Part shown: piece after piece, positions 6,657 to 13,742 of the stretch
Position numbering within the stretch: position 1 is the stretch's first letter
Layout of the letters: each line of letters starts with the position of its first letter
Assembly (NCBI GenBank): GCA_003454135.1
Contig: DMKW01000276.1
Location: 21,612 to 42,124 of the forward strand
Source: Microbacteriaceae bacterium
GTDB lineage: Bacteria > Actinomycetota > Actinomycetes > Actinomycetales > Microbacteriaceae
Length of the DNA: 20,513 bases
Direction of reading: 5' to 3'
The notes under the pieces: model-generated
Database searches by the model: none
Told to the model about the DNA's origin: nothing
Seen by the model: only the letters and a program-made list of their open reading frames with translations
Translations under genes and position numbers: made by a program

Positions 6657-7491
6657 CGATCGCGAGAAAGTCGAGCACGGTGAGTTCCTCGCCGCGCGCG
6701 GTCGGGGCCACCCCCGCCGCCTCGAGCCGAGCGGATGCCGCGGCACTCGTTCCGAGCACGACCGAGAGCGACTGCCGCAGCATCTTGCGGCGTTGCTGGA
6801 ACGCCGCGTCAACGAGCGCGAAGGTCGCGAGCCGCTCCTCCTCGGTGCCGGGTTGCTCGTGCCGCTCGAAGCGCACGAGGATCGAGTCGACGTTCGGCAC
6901 GGGCCAGAACACCTGCCGGCTCACCTGCCCGGCGGTGCGCCACGCGCCGTACCATGCGGCCTTGACGCTCGGGCTGCCATAGATTTTGGAGCCGGGCGTC
7001 GCCGCGATCCGCTGTCCAACCTCGGACTGCACCATCACGAGCCCGGAGTCGATATGCGGAAAGAACTCGAGAAAGTGCAACAGCACGGGCACCGAGATGT
7101 TGTAAGGCAGGTTTGCGACGAGCGTCGTCGGTGCCCCAGGCAGCTCGGTGATCGTCATGGCGTCGGCGGTGATGACCGTGAGCGGTGAGTCCCGCCGGAA
7201 CAGCTCGACCGTGATCGGCAGCTGCGCGGCGAGCCTCTTGTCGATCTCGACCGCGACAACGGATGCCCCGACCTCGAGCAGTCCGAGCGTGAGCGACCCG
7301 AGCCCTGGCCCCACCTCGACGACGGTCTCACCCGCGGCGACGCCGGCCGCCTTCACGATGCGCCGCACGGTGTTGGCGTCGATGACGAAATTCTGGCCGA
7401 GCTTTTTGGTCGGCTGGAGGTCGAGCAACTCGGCGAGGTCGCGGATCTCGGCGGGCCCGAGCAGCTTCGACGGCTCGGCGACGGCGCTCAC
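6646..7491 (-). CDS. rsmA: 16S rRNA (adenine(1518)-N6/adenine(1519)-N6)-dimethyltransferase
   Basis: KsgA-type enzyme that dimethylates the two adjacent adenines in the 3' hairpin of 16S rRNA using SAM during small-subunit assembly. It has 281 residues. Motifs are KKLGQNF (29-35), SAM motif I VEVGPGLGSLT (58-68), acidic VEIDKRL (81-87), catalytic NLPYNIS (127-133) and the C-terminal RRKMLRQSL typical of the family. Start GTG 7491 overlaps the tatD stop by 4 nt (GTGA), so translation is coupled. The end has a possible frameshift: a 22-codon open stretch continues in another frame past the TGA (see 6588-6656). Confidence 0.96.
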   Translation of the reverse strand: MSAVAEPSKLLGPAEIRDLAELLDLQPTKKLGQNFVIDANTVRRIVKAAGVAAGETVVEVGPGLGSLTLGLLEVGASVVAVEIDKRLAAQLPITVELFRRDSPLTVITADAMTITELPGAPTTLVANLPYNISVPVLLHFLEFFPHIDSGLVMVQSEVGQRIAATPGSKIYGSPSVKAAWYGAWRTAGQVSRQVFWPVPNVDSILVRFERHEQPGTEEERLATFALVDAAFQQRRKMLRQSLSVVLGTSAAASARLEAAGVAPTARGEELTVLDFLAIARA

Positions 7492-8444
7492 GCGAGCTCT
7501 GACGAGTCGACGGCTTCGTCGTACGGGGAACCCTGCTCCTGGGTGACGGGTTCGGAGTCCCAGCTGCCGTACACAAGCTCGGTGTTGGATGAGATCTGCG
7601 CGGCAAGCATCGACGCTTCGGTGCCAAGATGGTCGGCCATGAAGCGCAGCGTGTGCGGGATGAGGTACGGGGCGTTCGGACGCCCGCGGTGCGGAGCCGG
7701 GGTGAGGAACGGCGCATCCGTTTCGATCAGGATCTGGCTGCGCGGAATCGCCGCGAGCGCATCCCGCAGGTTGCCGGCGTTCTTGAACGTCACCGTGCCG
7801 GCGAAGGAGAGATACCAGCCGTTGTCGGCGCAGAGCCTCGCCATGTCGGCGTCGCCGGAGAAGCAGTGGAACACCGTGCGCTCGGGTGCGCCCACCCGGC
7901 GGAGCGTGGCGATGACCTCGGCGTGGGCGTCCCGGTCGTGGATCTGCATCGCGAGATCGTGCTTCTTGGCGATCGCGATGTGCGCCTCGAACGAACGGTA
8001 CTGGGCGCCACGCCCGGACTCGTCGGTGCGGAAGAAGTCGAGCCCCGTCTCACCGACCGCGCGCACACGGGGGCGCCCGGCGAGCTCATCGATCTCCGCG
8101 AGGGCGGCGTCGAGAGTGCCGGCGGCCTCGTAGGCCGGCGCCTCGTTCGGGTGGATCGCGACGGCGGCGAGCATGCGCGGCTCGCGAGCGGCCATCTCCG
8201 CCGACCAGCGTGACGTCTCGAGGTCTCCCCCGACCTGCACGACCCCGCGCACCCCGACGCTCGACGCCCGGTCGAGCTGCTCGAGATAGTCGAGCGGATT
8301 CTCACCGTCCGCGATTTCGAGATGGGTGTGGTTGTCATACACCCCGACCACGAGCGCCTCGGGCAGCGGCGGATAGCTCAGGTCGCGGGTTTGGCCGGCA
8401 ACCGAGGTCGTGTCGCGTTGGCGCACGTGAGCGGACTCGCTCAC
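7488..8444 (-). CDS. tatD: TatD family metal-dependent DNase
   Basis: Predicted cytosolic metal-dependent nuclease of the amidohydrolase-like TatD family, linked to DNA repair or 3'-5' exonuclease action in relatives. It has 318 residues. Metal ligands visible are H39 and H41 in YDNHTHLE, E132 in VGETGLDFF, H169 in MQIHDRDAH, H193 in FHCFSGD and D243 in ETDAPFLTP. GTG 8444 is chosen because it overlaps the metG stop by 4 nt (GTGA); an open frame continues further upstream, but only inside metG. About 30 residues precede the barrel, longer than in short TatD proteins. The last 20 residues after TELVYGSW are acidic and non-conserved in look. Confidence 0.93.
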   Translation of the reverse strand: MSESAHVRQRDTTSVAGQTRDLSYPPLPEALVVGVYDNHTHLEIADGENPLDYLEQLDRASSVGVRGVVQVGGDLETSRWSAEMAAREPRMLAAVAIHPNEAPAYEAAGTLDAALAEIDELAGRPRVRAVGETGLDFFRTDESGRGAQYRSFEAHIAIAKKHDLAMQIHDRDAHAEVIATLRRVGAPERTVFHCFSGDADMARLCADNGWYLSFAGTVTFKNAGNLRDALAAIPRSQILIETDAPFLTPAPHRGRPNAPYLIPHTLRFMADHLGTEASMLAAQISSNTELVYGSWDSEPVTQEQGSPYDEAVDSSELA

Positions 8445-10021
8445 GCCGTAGTTCCGGCCTCGACCTGCTCGATTCGCGGGAAGAGTGAGCTGTCGAGCGG
8501 CGTGACGAGCGGACCGCCGGTCCAGTCGAACGCGGCACGGACGTTCTGCTGCTGCACCTCGCCCGAGCCGCCGATGGCCGACCACAGCTTCGCCGCAGCG
8601 TCTGGAATGAACGGCGAGAGCAGCACGGCCAGGGTGCCGAGCCCGCGGAGCGCGGTGAACAGCACGGCGTCGAGCCGCTCGGCGTTGGCCGGGTCCTTCG
8701 CGAGCGCCCACGGTTCCTGGATGGTGATGTAGCCGTTGAGGTCGTCGACTAGGGTCCAGATGGCGGCGAGCGCCTCGTGGATTGCGAGACGTTCGATCGC
8801 GGCATCCGCCTCGGCCGTCACGCGCTCGGCGGCGGCGAAGATCGCCTCGTCGGCCTCGGTGAGCTCGACCCCGTTCGGGACGACGCCGTCACGATACCGC
8901 GTGAGCATGGCGATCACGCGGGAGGAGAGGTTGCCGAAGCCGTTCGCGAGCTCGGCCTGGTAGCGGGCGGACAGGTCCTCCCAGCTGAACGAGCCGTCCT
9001 GGCCGAAGCTGATCGCGCGCATGAAGTAGTAGCGGAACGCATCGACGCCGAAGGTGTCGGTGATCTGCGACGGCGCGATTCCCGTGAGCTTCGACTTGGA
9101 CATCTTCTCGCCGCCGACGAGCAGCCAGCCGTGGCCGAAGACCTTACGCGGCGTGGGGAGCCCGGCGGCCATGAGCATGGCCGGCCAGATTACCGCGTGG
9201 AAGCGGGCGATGTCCTTGCCGACGAGCTGCACCGCAGGCCAGCGGCGCTCGAAGTTCTCGTCGTCGGTTCCGTAGCCGATCGCGGTGATGTAGTTGAGCA
9301 GCGCGTCGAACCACACGTAGAGCACGTGGCTGTGGTCCCAGGGAATCTGGATGCCCCAGTCGAAGCTCGAGCGCGAGATCGAGAGGTCGTCGAGGCCCTG
9401 CTTCACGAACTGGATGATCTCGTTACGAACGCTCTCCGGCTGGATGAAGTCCGGCTGCGACTCGTACAGGTCGAGCAGCCCCTGCTGGAAGTCGCTCATG
9501 CGGAAAAAGTAGTTCTTCTCCTTGAGCACCTCCACCGGGCGACCATGGATCTTGCAGACGAGCTGCCCGGCGTAGTCGCCGTCCGGCGTCTCGAGCAGGT
9601 CGTCGAGTTGCTTGTACTCCTCGCACCCCACGCAGTAGTAGCCCTCATACTCGCCCGAGTAGATGAATCCGTCGTCGTAGAGCTTCTGCAGGAAAATCGT
9701 GACGGCGCTCTCGTGGCGCTCGTCCGTCGTGCGGATGAAGTCGTCGTTGGCGATGTTGATGGTCTCGAGGAGCGGGAGCCAGGCATCCGCCACGAGCTTG
9801 TCGGCCCACGCCTTGGGCGTCGTGTCGTTGGCGACCGCGGTGCGCAGTATCTTCTGGCCGTGCTCGTCGGTGCCCGTGAGCAGCCACGTGTCGTCACCAC
9901 CCTGTCGGTGCCAGCGCGCGAGCACGTCGGCGGCAACCTCCGTGTATGCGTGGCCGATGTGCGGCACATCGTTCACATAGAAGATGGGCGTCGCAATATA
10001 GAAGGAATCACCGGCGGCCAT
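8441..10021 (-). CDS. metG: Methionyl-tRNA synthetase
   Basis: Class I aminoacyl-tRNA synthetase charging Met-tRNA in the cytosol. It has 526 residues, a length expected for a form without the C-terminal tRNA-binding/dimerisation extension. HIGH motif is in DVPHIGHAY (21-24) and KMSKS at 306-310 (GGEKMSKSKLTG). The connective peptide has a CVGC pair (C130, C133) with CKIHG (C156, H159) as a possible second half of the zinc knuckle. ATG 10021 follows TAGACT by 7 nt, so it heads the metG-tatD-rsmA operon from a leaderless promoter. Confidence 0.97.
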   Translation of the reverse strand: MAAGDSFYIATPIFYVNDVPHIGHAYTEVAADVLARWHRQGGDDTWLLTGTDEHGQKILRTAVANDTTPKAWADKLVADAWLPLLETINIANDDFIRTTDERHESAVTIFLQKLYDDGFIYSGEYEGYYCVGCEEYKQLDDLLETPDGDYAGQLVCKIHGRPVEVLKEKNYFFRMSDFQQGLLDLYESQPDFIQPESVRNEIIQFVKQGLDDLSISRSSFDWGIQIPWDHSHVLYVWFDALLNYITAIGYGTDDENFERRWPAVQLVGKDIARFHAVIWPAMLMAAGLPTPRKVFGHGWLLVGGEKMSKSKLTGIAPSQITDTFGVDAFRYYFMRAISFGQDGSFSWEDLSARYQAELANGFGNLSSRVIAMLTRYRDGVVPNGVELTEADEAIFAAAERVTAEADAAIERLAIHEALAAIWTLVDDLNGYITIQEPWALAKDPANAERLDAVLFTALRGLGTLAVLLSPFIPDAAAKLWSAIGGSGEVQQQNVRAAFDWTGGPLVTPLDSSLFPRIEQVEAGTTA

Positions 10022-10028
10022 GGGCTTC

Positions 10029-10034
10029 AGTCTA
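10029..10034 (-). promoter_or_regulatory. -10 box of leaderless promoter for metG operon
   Basis: TAGACT on the minus strand with 7 nt (GAAGCCC) to ATG 10021. There is no Shine-Dalgarno sequence in that gap. The rest of the 150-bp divergent gap (10022-10171) shows a small 6-bp stem at 10060-10076 and nothing else clear. Confidence 0.6.
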
Positions 10035-10159
10035 TTCGCCAGCCGGGAAGTGTTACGTTCGCCCGCCGCACGGGCGCCCCGAGATCCGACAATCGGCCCG
10101 TCACAACGGCTGCGGACGGCCGATCGCCGGGTCTCACGCAGCGGTTAGACGGCTCGCCC

Positions 10160-10165
10160 TAGGCT
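10160..10165 (+). promoter_or_regulatory. -10 box of leaderless promoter for the aldo/keto reductase
   Basis: TAGGCT followed by 6 nt (TGCGCC) and ATG 10172. The same hexamer and spacing serve the MBL-fold gene at 17533-17538. Confidence 0.6.
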
Positions 10166-10171
10166 TGCGCC

Positions 10172-11032
10172 ATGAGATATCGCAGGATCGGCGACGTGAA
10201 GGTGAGCGCCATCGGCCTCGGGGCGATGTCCCTGTCGATCGCGGGTCGGCCCGATCGCGGCCGGGCCGTAGCGACCATCCACGCCGCCCTCGACGCCGGT
10301 GTCACCCTCATCGACACCGCGGACGCGTATACGACGGATGCCGACGGCCAGGGCCACAATGAGACACTCGTCGCCGAGGCCCTCGCCTCGTGGCCCGGGG
10401 ACACGGCCGGCGTGCTCGTTGCGACGAAGGGCGGCCTCATTCACCGTGACGGAGGACCGTGGGACCGCGACGGCTCCCCCGCGCACCTCAAACAGGCTGC
10501 GCGGGAGTCGTGCCACCGGCTCGGCGTCGACGTGATCGGCCTCTACCAGTTCCACCGCCCGGACCCCGGTGTGCCGTACGAGGATTCGATCGGCGCCATC
10601 AGGGAGCTCATGGACGAGGGCGTCATCCGCATGGCCGGCATCTCCAACGCCAACCTCGCCCAGATCGCCATCGCCGACCGGGTGCTCGGCGGGCGGCTCG
10701 TGTCGGTGCAGAACCAGTTCTCCCCCGCCTACCGGTCGAGCGAGGGCGAGCTCGACTACTGCGTCGAGCACGAGATCGCCTTCCTGCCGTGGAGCCCGCT
10801 CGGCGGCATCGGGCGCGGCGGCGAGGTGTTCGCCGACCATGCGGCGTTCGCCGAGATCGGCGAGGAACTCGGGGTGAGCCCGCAGCAGGTGACGCTCGCC
10901 TGGGAGCTCGCGCTCGGCCACTGCGTCATCCCCATCCCGGGCGCGAGCCGGCCGGAAAGCATCATCGACTCCGCCCGCGCCGCCGATCTCGTGCTGCGCA
11001 CGAGCGACCTCGAGCGGCTCAGCGCGAGCTGA
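10172..11032 (+). CDS. Aldo/keto reductase
   Basis: NADPH-dependent oxidoreductase of the aldo/keto reductase superfamily, a cytosolic TIM barrel of 286 residues. The catalytic tetrad is visible as D48 and Y53 (LIDTADAY), K86 (VATKGG) and H128 (YQFHRPD). The cofactor-binding C-terminal part includes IPIPGASRPE. The substrate is not predictable from sequence. The start ATG 10172 is fixed by the -10 box 6 nt upstream. The gene sits between metG and rsmI, transcribed divergently from metG and convergently with rsmI. In the actinobacterial order I know these two are near each other, so this may be a lineage-specific insertion. Its last codons are part of a duplicated 33-bp segment (11011-11043). 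Confidence 0.93.
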   Translation: MRYRRIGDVKVSAIGLGAMSLSIAGRPDRGRAVATIHAALDAGVTLIDTADAYTTDADGQGHNETLVAEALASWPGDTAGVLVATKGGLIHRDGGPWDRDGSPAHLKQAARESCHRLGVDVIGLYQFHRPDPGVPYEDSIGAIRELMDEGVIRMAGISNANLAQIAIADRVLGGRLVSVQNQFSPAYRSSEGELDYCVEHEIAFLPWSPLGGIGRGGEVFADHAAFAEIGEELGVSPQQVTLAWELALGHCVIPIPGASRPESIIDSARAADLVLRTSDLERLSAS

Positions 11033-11043
11033 GAGCGCCCTCG
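11011..11043 (+). repeat. 33-bp direct repeat, copy 1 (aldo/keto reductase end)
   Basis: Starts cgagcggctcagcgcgag and matches 11169-11201 at 31 of 33 positions; the inner 27 bp (11017-11043 against 11175-11201) differ at one base. It contains the last codons and TGA of the reductase. The offset between copies is 158 bp. Confidence 0.85.
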
Positions 11044-11074
11044 ACCCGGCGGCGGAGCTTAGTCAACCCGGTGA

Positions 11075-11136
11075 TTGTGCCCCTCTGTCGCGATTGTGCC
11101 CGGGCGACGGAGCCCGATCCCGACAAAGGGGCACAA
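11075..11136. repeat. Long inverted repeat between convergent genes (possible bidirectional terminator or REP-like element)
   Basis: TTGTGCCCCTCTGTCG (11075-11090) and CGACAAAGGGGCACAA (11121-11136) pair at 15 of 16 positions around a 30-nt loop. The loop holds CGGGC (11101-11105) and GCCCG (11112-11116), a smaller stem, and repeats ATTGTGCCC (11093-11101) from the left arm (11074-11082). It is positioned between the 3' ends of the reductase and rsmI, so it can end transcripts from both sides, though no U tract follows. It may also be a dispersed repeat. Confidence 0.6.
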
Positions 11137-11168
11137 ACGTCAAATTTGCCGGGGCAGCCCGAGGGAGC

Positions 11169-11201
11169 CGAGCTGCTCAGCGCGAGCCGAGAGCGCCCTC
11201 G
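11169..11201 (+). repeat. 33-bp direct repeat, copy 2 (rsmI end)
   Basis: Second copy of the 11011-11043 segment. On the minus strand it encodes the last residues of RsmI (EGALGSR and stop, tca at 11177-11179). The TGA of copy 1 is CGA here, so only copy 1 ends the reductase. Confidence 0.85.
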
Positions 11202-11986
11202 TAGAGGTCGCGCTTGCCGAGACCCGTCGCCTCCGCGACCTCGGCAGCGGCCTCCTTGAGGCGCGAACCGGCCTGAACGAGCGCGAGCACCTGGGCGATG
11301 CCGGTGTCGAGGTCGACTCGCTGCGCGGCTCCGCCCTCGACCACGATGCAGATCTCGCCCTTGACGCCGGCCTCGGCCCACGCGACGAGTTCGGCGGCCG
11401 TTCCGCGCCGCACCTCCTCGTAGAGCTTCGTGAGTTCGCGGCACACGGCCACCCGACGGTCGTCGCCGAGGGCCGCGGCGATGTCGGCGAGCGCGCCGGC
11501 GAGCCGGTTGGGGGACTCGAAGAAGACCATCGTGCGCGGTTCGTGGGCGAGGGTGCGGAGGAACGCCAGTCGGCCCTTGCGGGGCAGGAAGCCCTCGAAG
11601 GTGAAGCGGTCGGTCGGGAGCCCGGAGACGGCGAGCGCCGTGATCACGGCCGATGGTCCGGGCAGCGCGGTGACCGTGACGCCGGCGGCGGCCGCCGCGG
11701 TCACGATCGAAAAGCCCGGATCGCTGATGGCCGGCATGCCGGCGTCGGTGAGCACGAGCACGTCGGTCTCCCGGGCGAGTTCGACGATCTCGGCCGCCTT
11801 GGCGACCTCGTTGTGTTCGTGCAGGGCGATGAGCCTCGGCCGGTTCTCGATGCCGAGCGCGCGCATGAGGTGGATCGTTACGCGGGTGTCTTCCGACGCG
11901 ATCACCTCGGCGTTGCCGAGAGCCTCGACGAGTCGTCGGGATGCATCGCCGAGATTGCCGATCGGAGTCGCGGCGAGGATGATCAT
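11177..11986 (-). CDS. rsmI: 16S rRNA (cytidine(1402)-2'-O)-methyltransferase
   Basis: SAM-dependent tetrapyrrole-methylase-fold enzyme that 2'-O-methylates C1402 in the decoding centre of 16S rRNA. It has 269 residues. Motifs are ATPIGNLGD (6-14), SEDTR, LVLTDAGMPAISDPG, ALPGPSA, FEGFLPRKG and CRELTKLYEE, in the family order. ATG 11986 has GGGAGG about 8 nt upstream on the minus strand, so this start may be Shine-Dalgarno-led; a weak GAGGAT box at 6 nt is also present. It diverges from pmt across 53 bp, a pairing I know from other actinobacteria. The C-terminus lies in the 33-bp duplication described at 11169-11201. Confidence 0.96.
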   Translation of the reverse strand: MIILAATPIGNLGDASRRLVEALGNAEVIASEDTRVTIHLMRALGIENRPRLIALHEHNEVAKAAEIVELARETDVLVLTDAGMPAISDPGFSIVTAAAAAGVTVTALPGPSAVITALAVSGLPTDRFTFEGFLPRKGRLAFLRTLAHEPRTMVFFESPNRLAGALADIAAALGDDRRVAVCRELTKLYEEVRRGTAAELVAWAEAGVKGEICIVVEGGAAQRVDLDTGIAQVLALVQAGSRLKEAAAEVAEATGLGKRDLYEGALGSR

Positions 11987-12027
11987 GGCCCCATCCTCCC
12001 ATCCCGGCTGTTGCCGGTTCGCTCCCC

Positions 12028-12033
12028 TAACAT
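12028..12033 (+). promoter_or_regulatory. -10 box of leaderless promoter for pmt
   Basis: TAACAT, then 6 nt (GGCTCT), then GTG 12040. This sets the GTG as start, since no Shine-Dalgarno sequence lies in the gap. An ATG overlapping the box (12032-12034) is out of frame. Confidence 0.65.
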
Positions 12034-12039
12034 GGCTCT

Positions 12040-13674
12040 GTGACCAGACCAGACGCCGGCTTCGACGCGATTGTCGCCCCCGCCGCCGCCACCGATCCCG
12101 GCGAACCGCATCCGCTGACCCGCATCGATGCGTGGTGGGCGCGGATGCTCGGCACGCCGCTGCGGCAACGGCTCTGGTTCTGGGGCGGCCCGGTGGCCGT
12201 CACGCTGCTCGCCGCGGTGCTTCGGCTCTGGCGCCTCGGAGACCCGCACTCGCTCGTGTTCGACGAGACCTTCTATGTGAAGGACGCGTACACGCTCATG
12301 AACCTCGGCTACGAGGGATCGTGGCCCGCCGATGCGGACACGAGCTTCAACGCGGGGAAGGTCAACATCTACACGGCCGCCGGGTCGTACGTCGCGCATC
12401 CGCCGCTCGGAAAGTGGCTCATCTCCCTTGGGCTGCGTGGGTACGGCGCGGAGAGCAGTGTCGGCTGGCGGATCAGCACGGCCGTCGCCGGCATCCTCGC
12501 GGTCTTCATCGTCGCGATGATCGCCCACAGCATTCTCAAGTCCACCCTGCTCGCGACGATCGCCGGTGGCCTGCTCGCGATCGACGGGCACGCGATCGTC
12601 ATGTCCCGCACGAGCCTGCTCGACAACTTCGTCATGCTCCTCACTCTCCTCGGGTTCTGGGCGATCCTCCTCGACCGGTCCCAGAGCGCATCGAGGCTCG
12701 CCGCCTGGCTCGCGAGCAGATCGGCCACCGGTCGCAGCACCGACTGGGGTCCCGCCATCTGGTGGCGCCCGTGGCTGCTCGCCGCCGGTCTCGCGTTCGG
12801 CCTCGCGAGCGCCACCAAGTGGAGCGGCCTCTACTTTCTCGCCGCGTTCGCCATCTACACGCTCGTCGTCGACGCGATCGCCCGGCGCCGCGCCGGCATC
12901 GCGTTCTGGGCGAGCGGCGTCGTGTTCCGCCAGGCGCCGGTCACTTTCCTGCTCACCGTTCCGATCGCGGCGGCCGCCTACCTCGCGAGCTGGACCGGTT
13001 GGTTCCGCACCTACGGCGGCTACTACCGCAACTACGCCGACGTGCCCGGCAATGCGGCGACCGGGGTGTTCTCCTGGGTTCCGCACTCGATCCAGAGCTT
13101 CTGGCATTACCAGCAGAGCGTCTACGACTTCAACGTGAACGAACACGCCGTGCACGCCTATGCCGCGAACCCGCTGGGCTGGCTGTTCCTCGCCCGGCCG
13201 ACCGCGTTCTACTACGTCGGGCAGGCGCAGGGCCAGGGCGGATGCTCGCTTGCCGGCGGTTGCGCCGAGTACATCACCTCGATCGCCAACCCGCTCATCT
13301 GGTACGCGGCCACCGCGGCGATCTTCTACCTCGTCTACCGCGTCATCCGGTTCCGCGAGTGGCGCGTCGGCCTCATCCTCATGGGCATGGTGGCCGGCTA
13401 CCTGCCGTGGCTGCTGTACACCCAGCGCACGGTGTTCCAGTTCTACGCGATCGTGTTCGAGCCGTACCTGATCCTCGGCCTCGTTTTCGTGATCGGGCTT
13501 GTCCTGGGCAGGCGCACCGATCCGCCGGGGCGACGGCTCGCCGGCATCCGTGTCGTCGCCGTCTTCCTGGTTCTCGCCGTGCTCGTCAGCGCGTTCTTCT
13601 ACCCCGTATGGACCGGGATGCAGATTCCCACCTGGTTCTCGCAAGCGCATTACTGGCTGCCGGGTTGGCGCTAG
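12040..13674 (+). CDS. pmt: Polyprenyl-phosphate-mannose--protein mannosyltransferase
   Basis: Multi-spanning GT39 enzyme that moves mannose from polyprenyl-phosphomannose to Ser/Thr of proteins during Sec export. It has 544 residues. About 45 cytosolic N-terminal residues precede the first membrane helix (about 47-63), and around ten more helices follow to the C-terminus. The first external loop has the catalytic acidic pair D75-E76 in LVFDETFYVKDAY, and a HPPLGKW motif follows. Family members have the same layout. GTG 12040 is supported by the -10 box 6 nt upstream. It is transcribed alone and divergently from rsmI, as in mycobacteria, where Pmt glycosylates secreted proteins. Confidence 0.95.
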   Translation: MTRPDAGFDAIVAPAAATDPGEPHPLTRIDAWWARMLGTPLRQRLWFWGGPVAVTLLAAVLRLWRLGDPHSLVFDETFYVKDAYTLMNLGYEGSWPADADTSFNAGKVNIYTAAGSYVAHPPLGKWLISLGLRGYGAESSVGWRISTAVAGILAVFIVAMIAHSILKSTLLATIAGGLLAIDGHAIVMSRTSLLDNFVMLLTLLGFWAILLDRSQSASRLAAWLASRSATGRSTDWGPAIWWRPWLLAAGLAFGLASATKWSGLYFLAAFAIYTLVVDAIARRRAGIAFWASGVVFRQAPVTFLLTVPIAAAAYLASWTGWFRTYGGYYRNYADVPGNAATGVFSWVPHSIQSFWHYQQSVYDFNVNEHAVHAYAANPLGWLFLARPTAFYYVGQAQGQGGCSLAGGCAEYITSIANPLIWYAATAAIFYLVYRVIRFREWRVGLILMGMVAGYLPWLLYTQRTVFQFYAIVFEPYLILGLVFVIGLVLGRRTDPPGRRLAGIRVVAVFLVLAVLVSAFFYPVWTGMQIPTWFSQAHYWLPGWR

Positions 13675-13704
13675 CGACGCAGCGTGTTACGGCGGGTTGC
13701 TGGG

Positions 13705-13725
13705 GTGCGCGTGCGATGGGCGCAC
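13705..13725. promoter_or_regulatory. Small inverted repeat in the pmt-metY gap
   Basis: GTGCGC (13705-13710) and GCGCAC (13720-13725) around 9 nt. It covers the expected -35 and spacer region of the metY promoter, so it could be an operator for sulfur regulation; it might equally be a weak terminator for pmt. The 68-bp gap holds nothing else recognisable. Confidence 0.3.
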
Positions 13726-13730
13726 TCCGG

Positions 13731-13736
13731 TAGCGT
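13731..13736 (+). promoter_or_regulatory. -10 box of leaderless promoter for metY
   Basis: TAGCGT followed by 6 nt (TCTTGC) and ATG 13743, the geometry shared by most transcription units in the window. Confidence 0.6.
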
Positions 13737-13742
13737 TCTTGC

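Noticed and set aside
8445..8711. Extended N-terminus of tatD
   Set aside because: The extension lies wholly inside metG in another frame; the GTGA overlap at 8444 is the natural start.
10060..10076. CGCCCG/CGGGCG stem in the metG-reductase gap
   Set aside because: Short GC-only stem expected by chance at this GC content; not aligned with either promoter.
8777..10162. 461-codon plus-strand frame antisense to metG
   Set aside because: Only mirrors the codon pattern of metG; no recognisable motif, while metG is complete.
11983..13650. 555-codon minus-strand frame antisense to pmt
   Set aside because: Very charged, low-complexity shadow; pmt has clear membrane and catalytic motifs.
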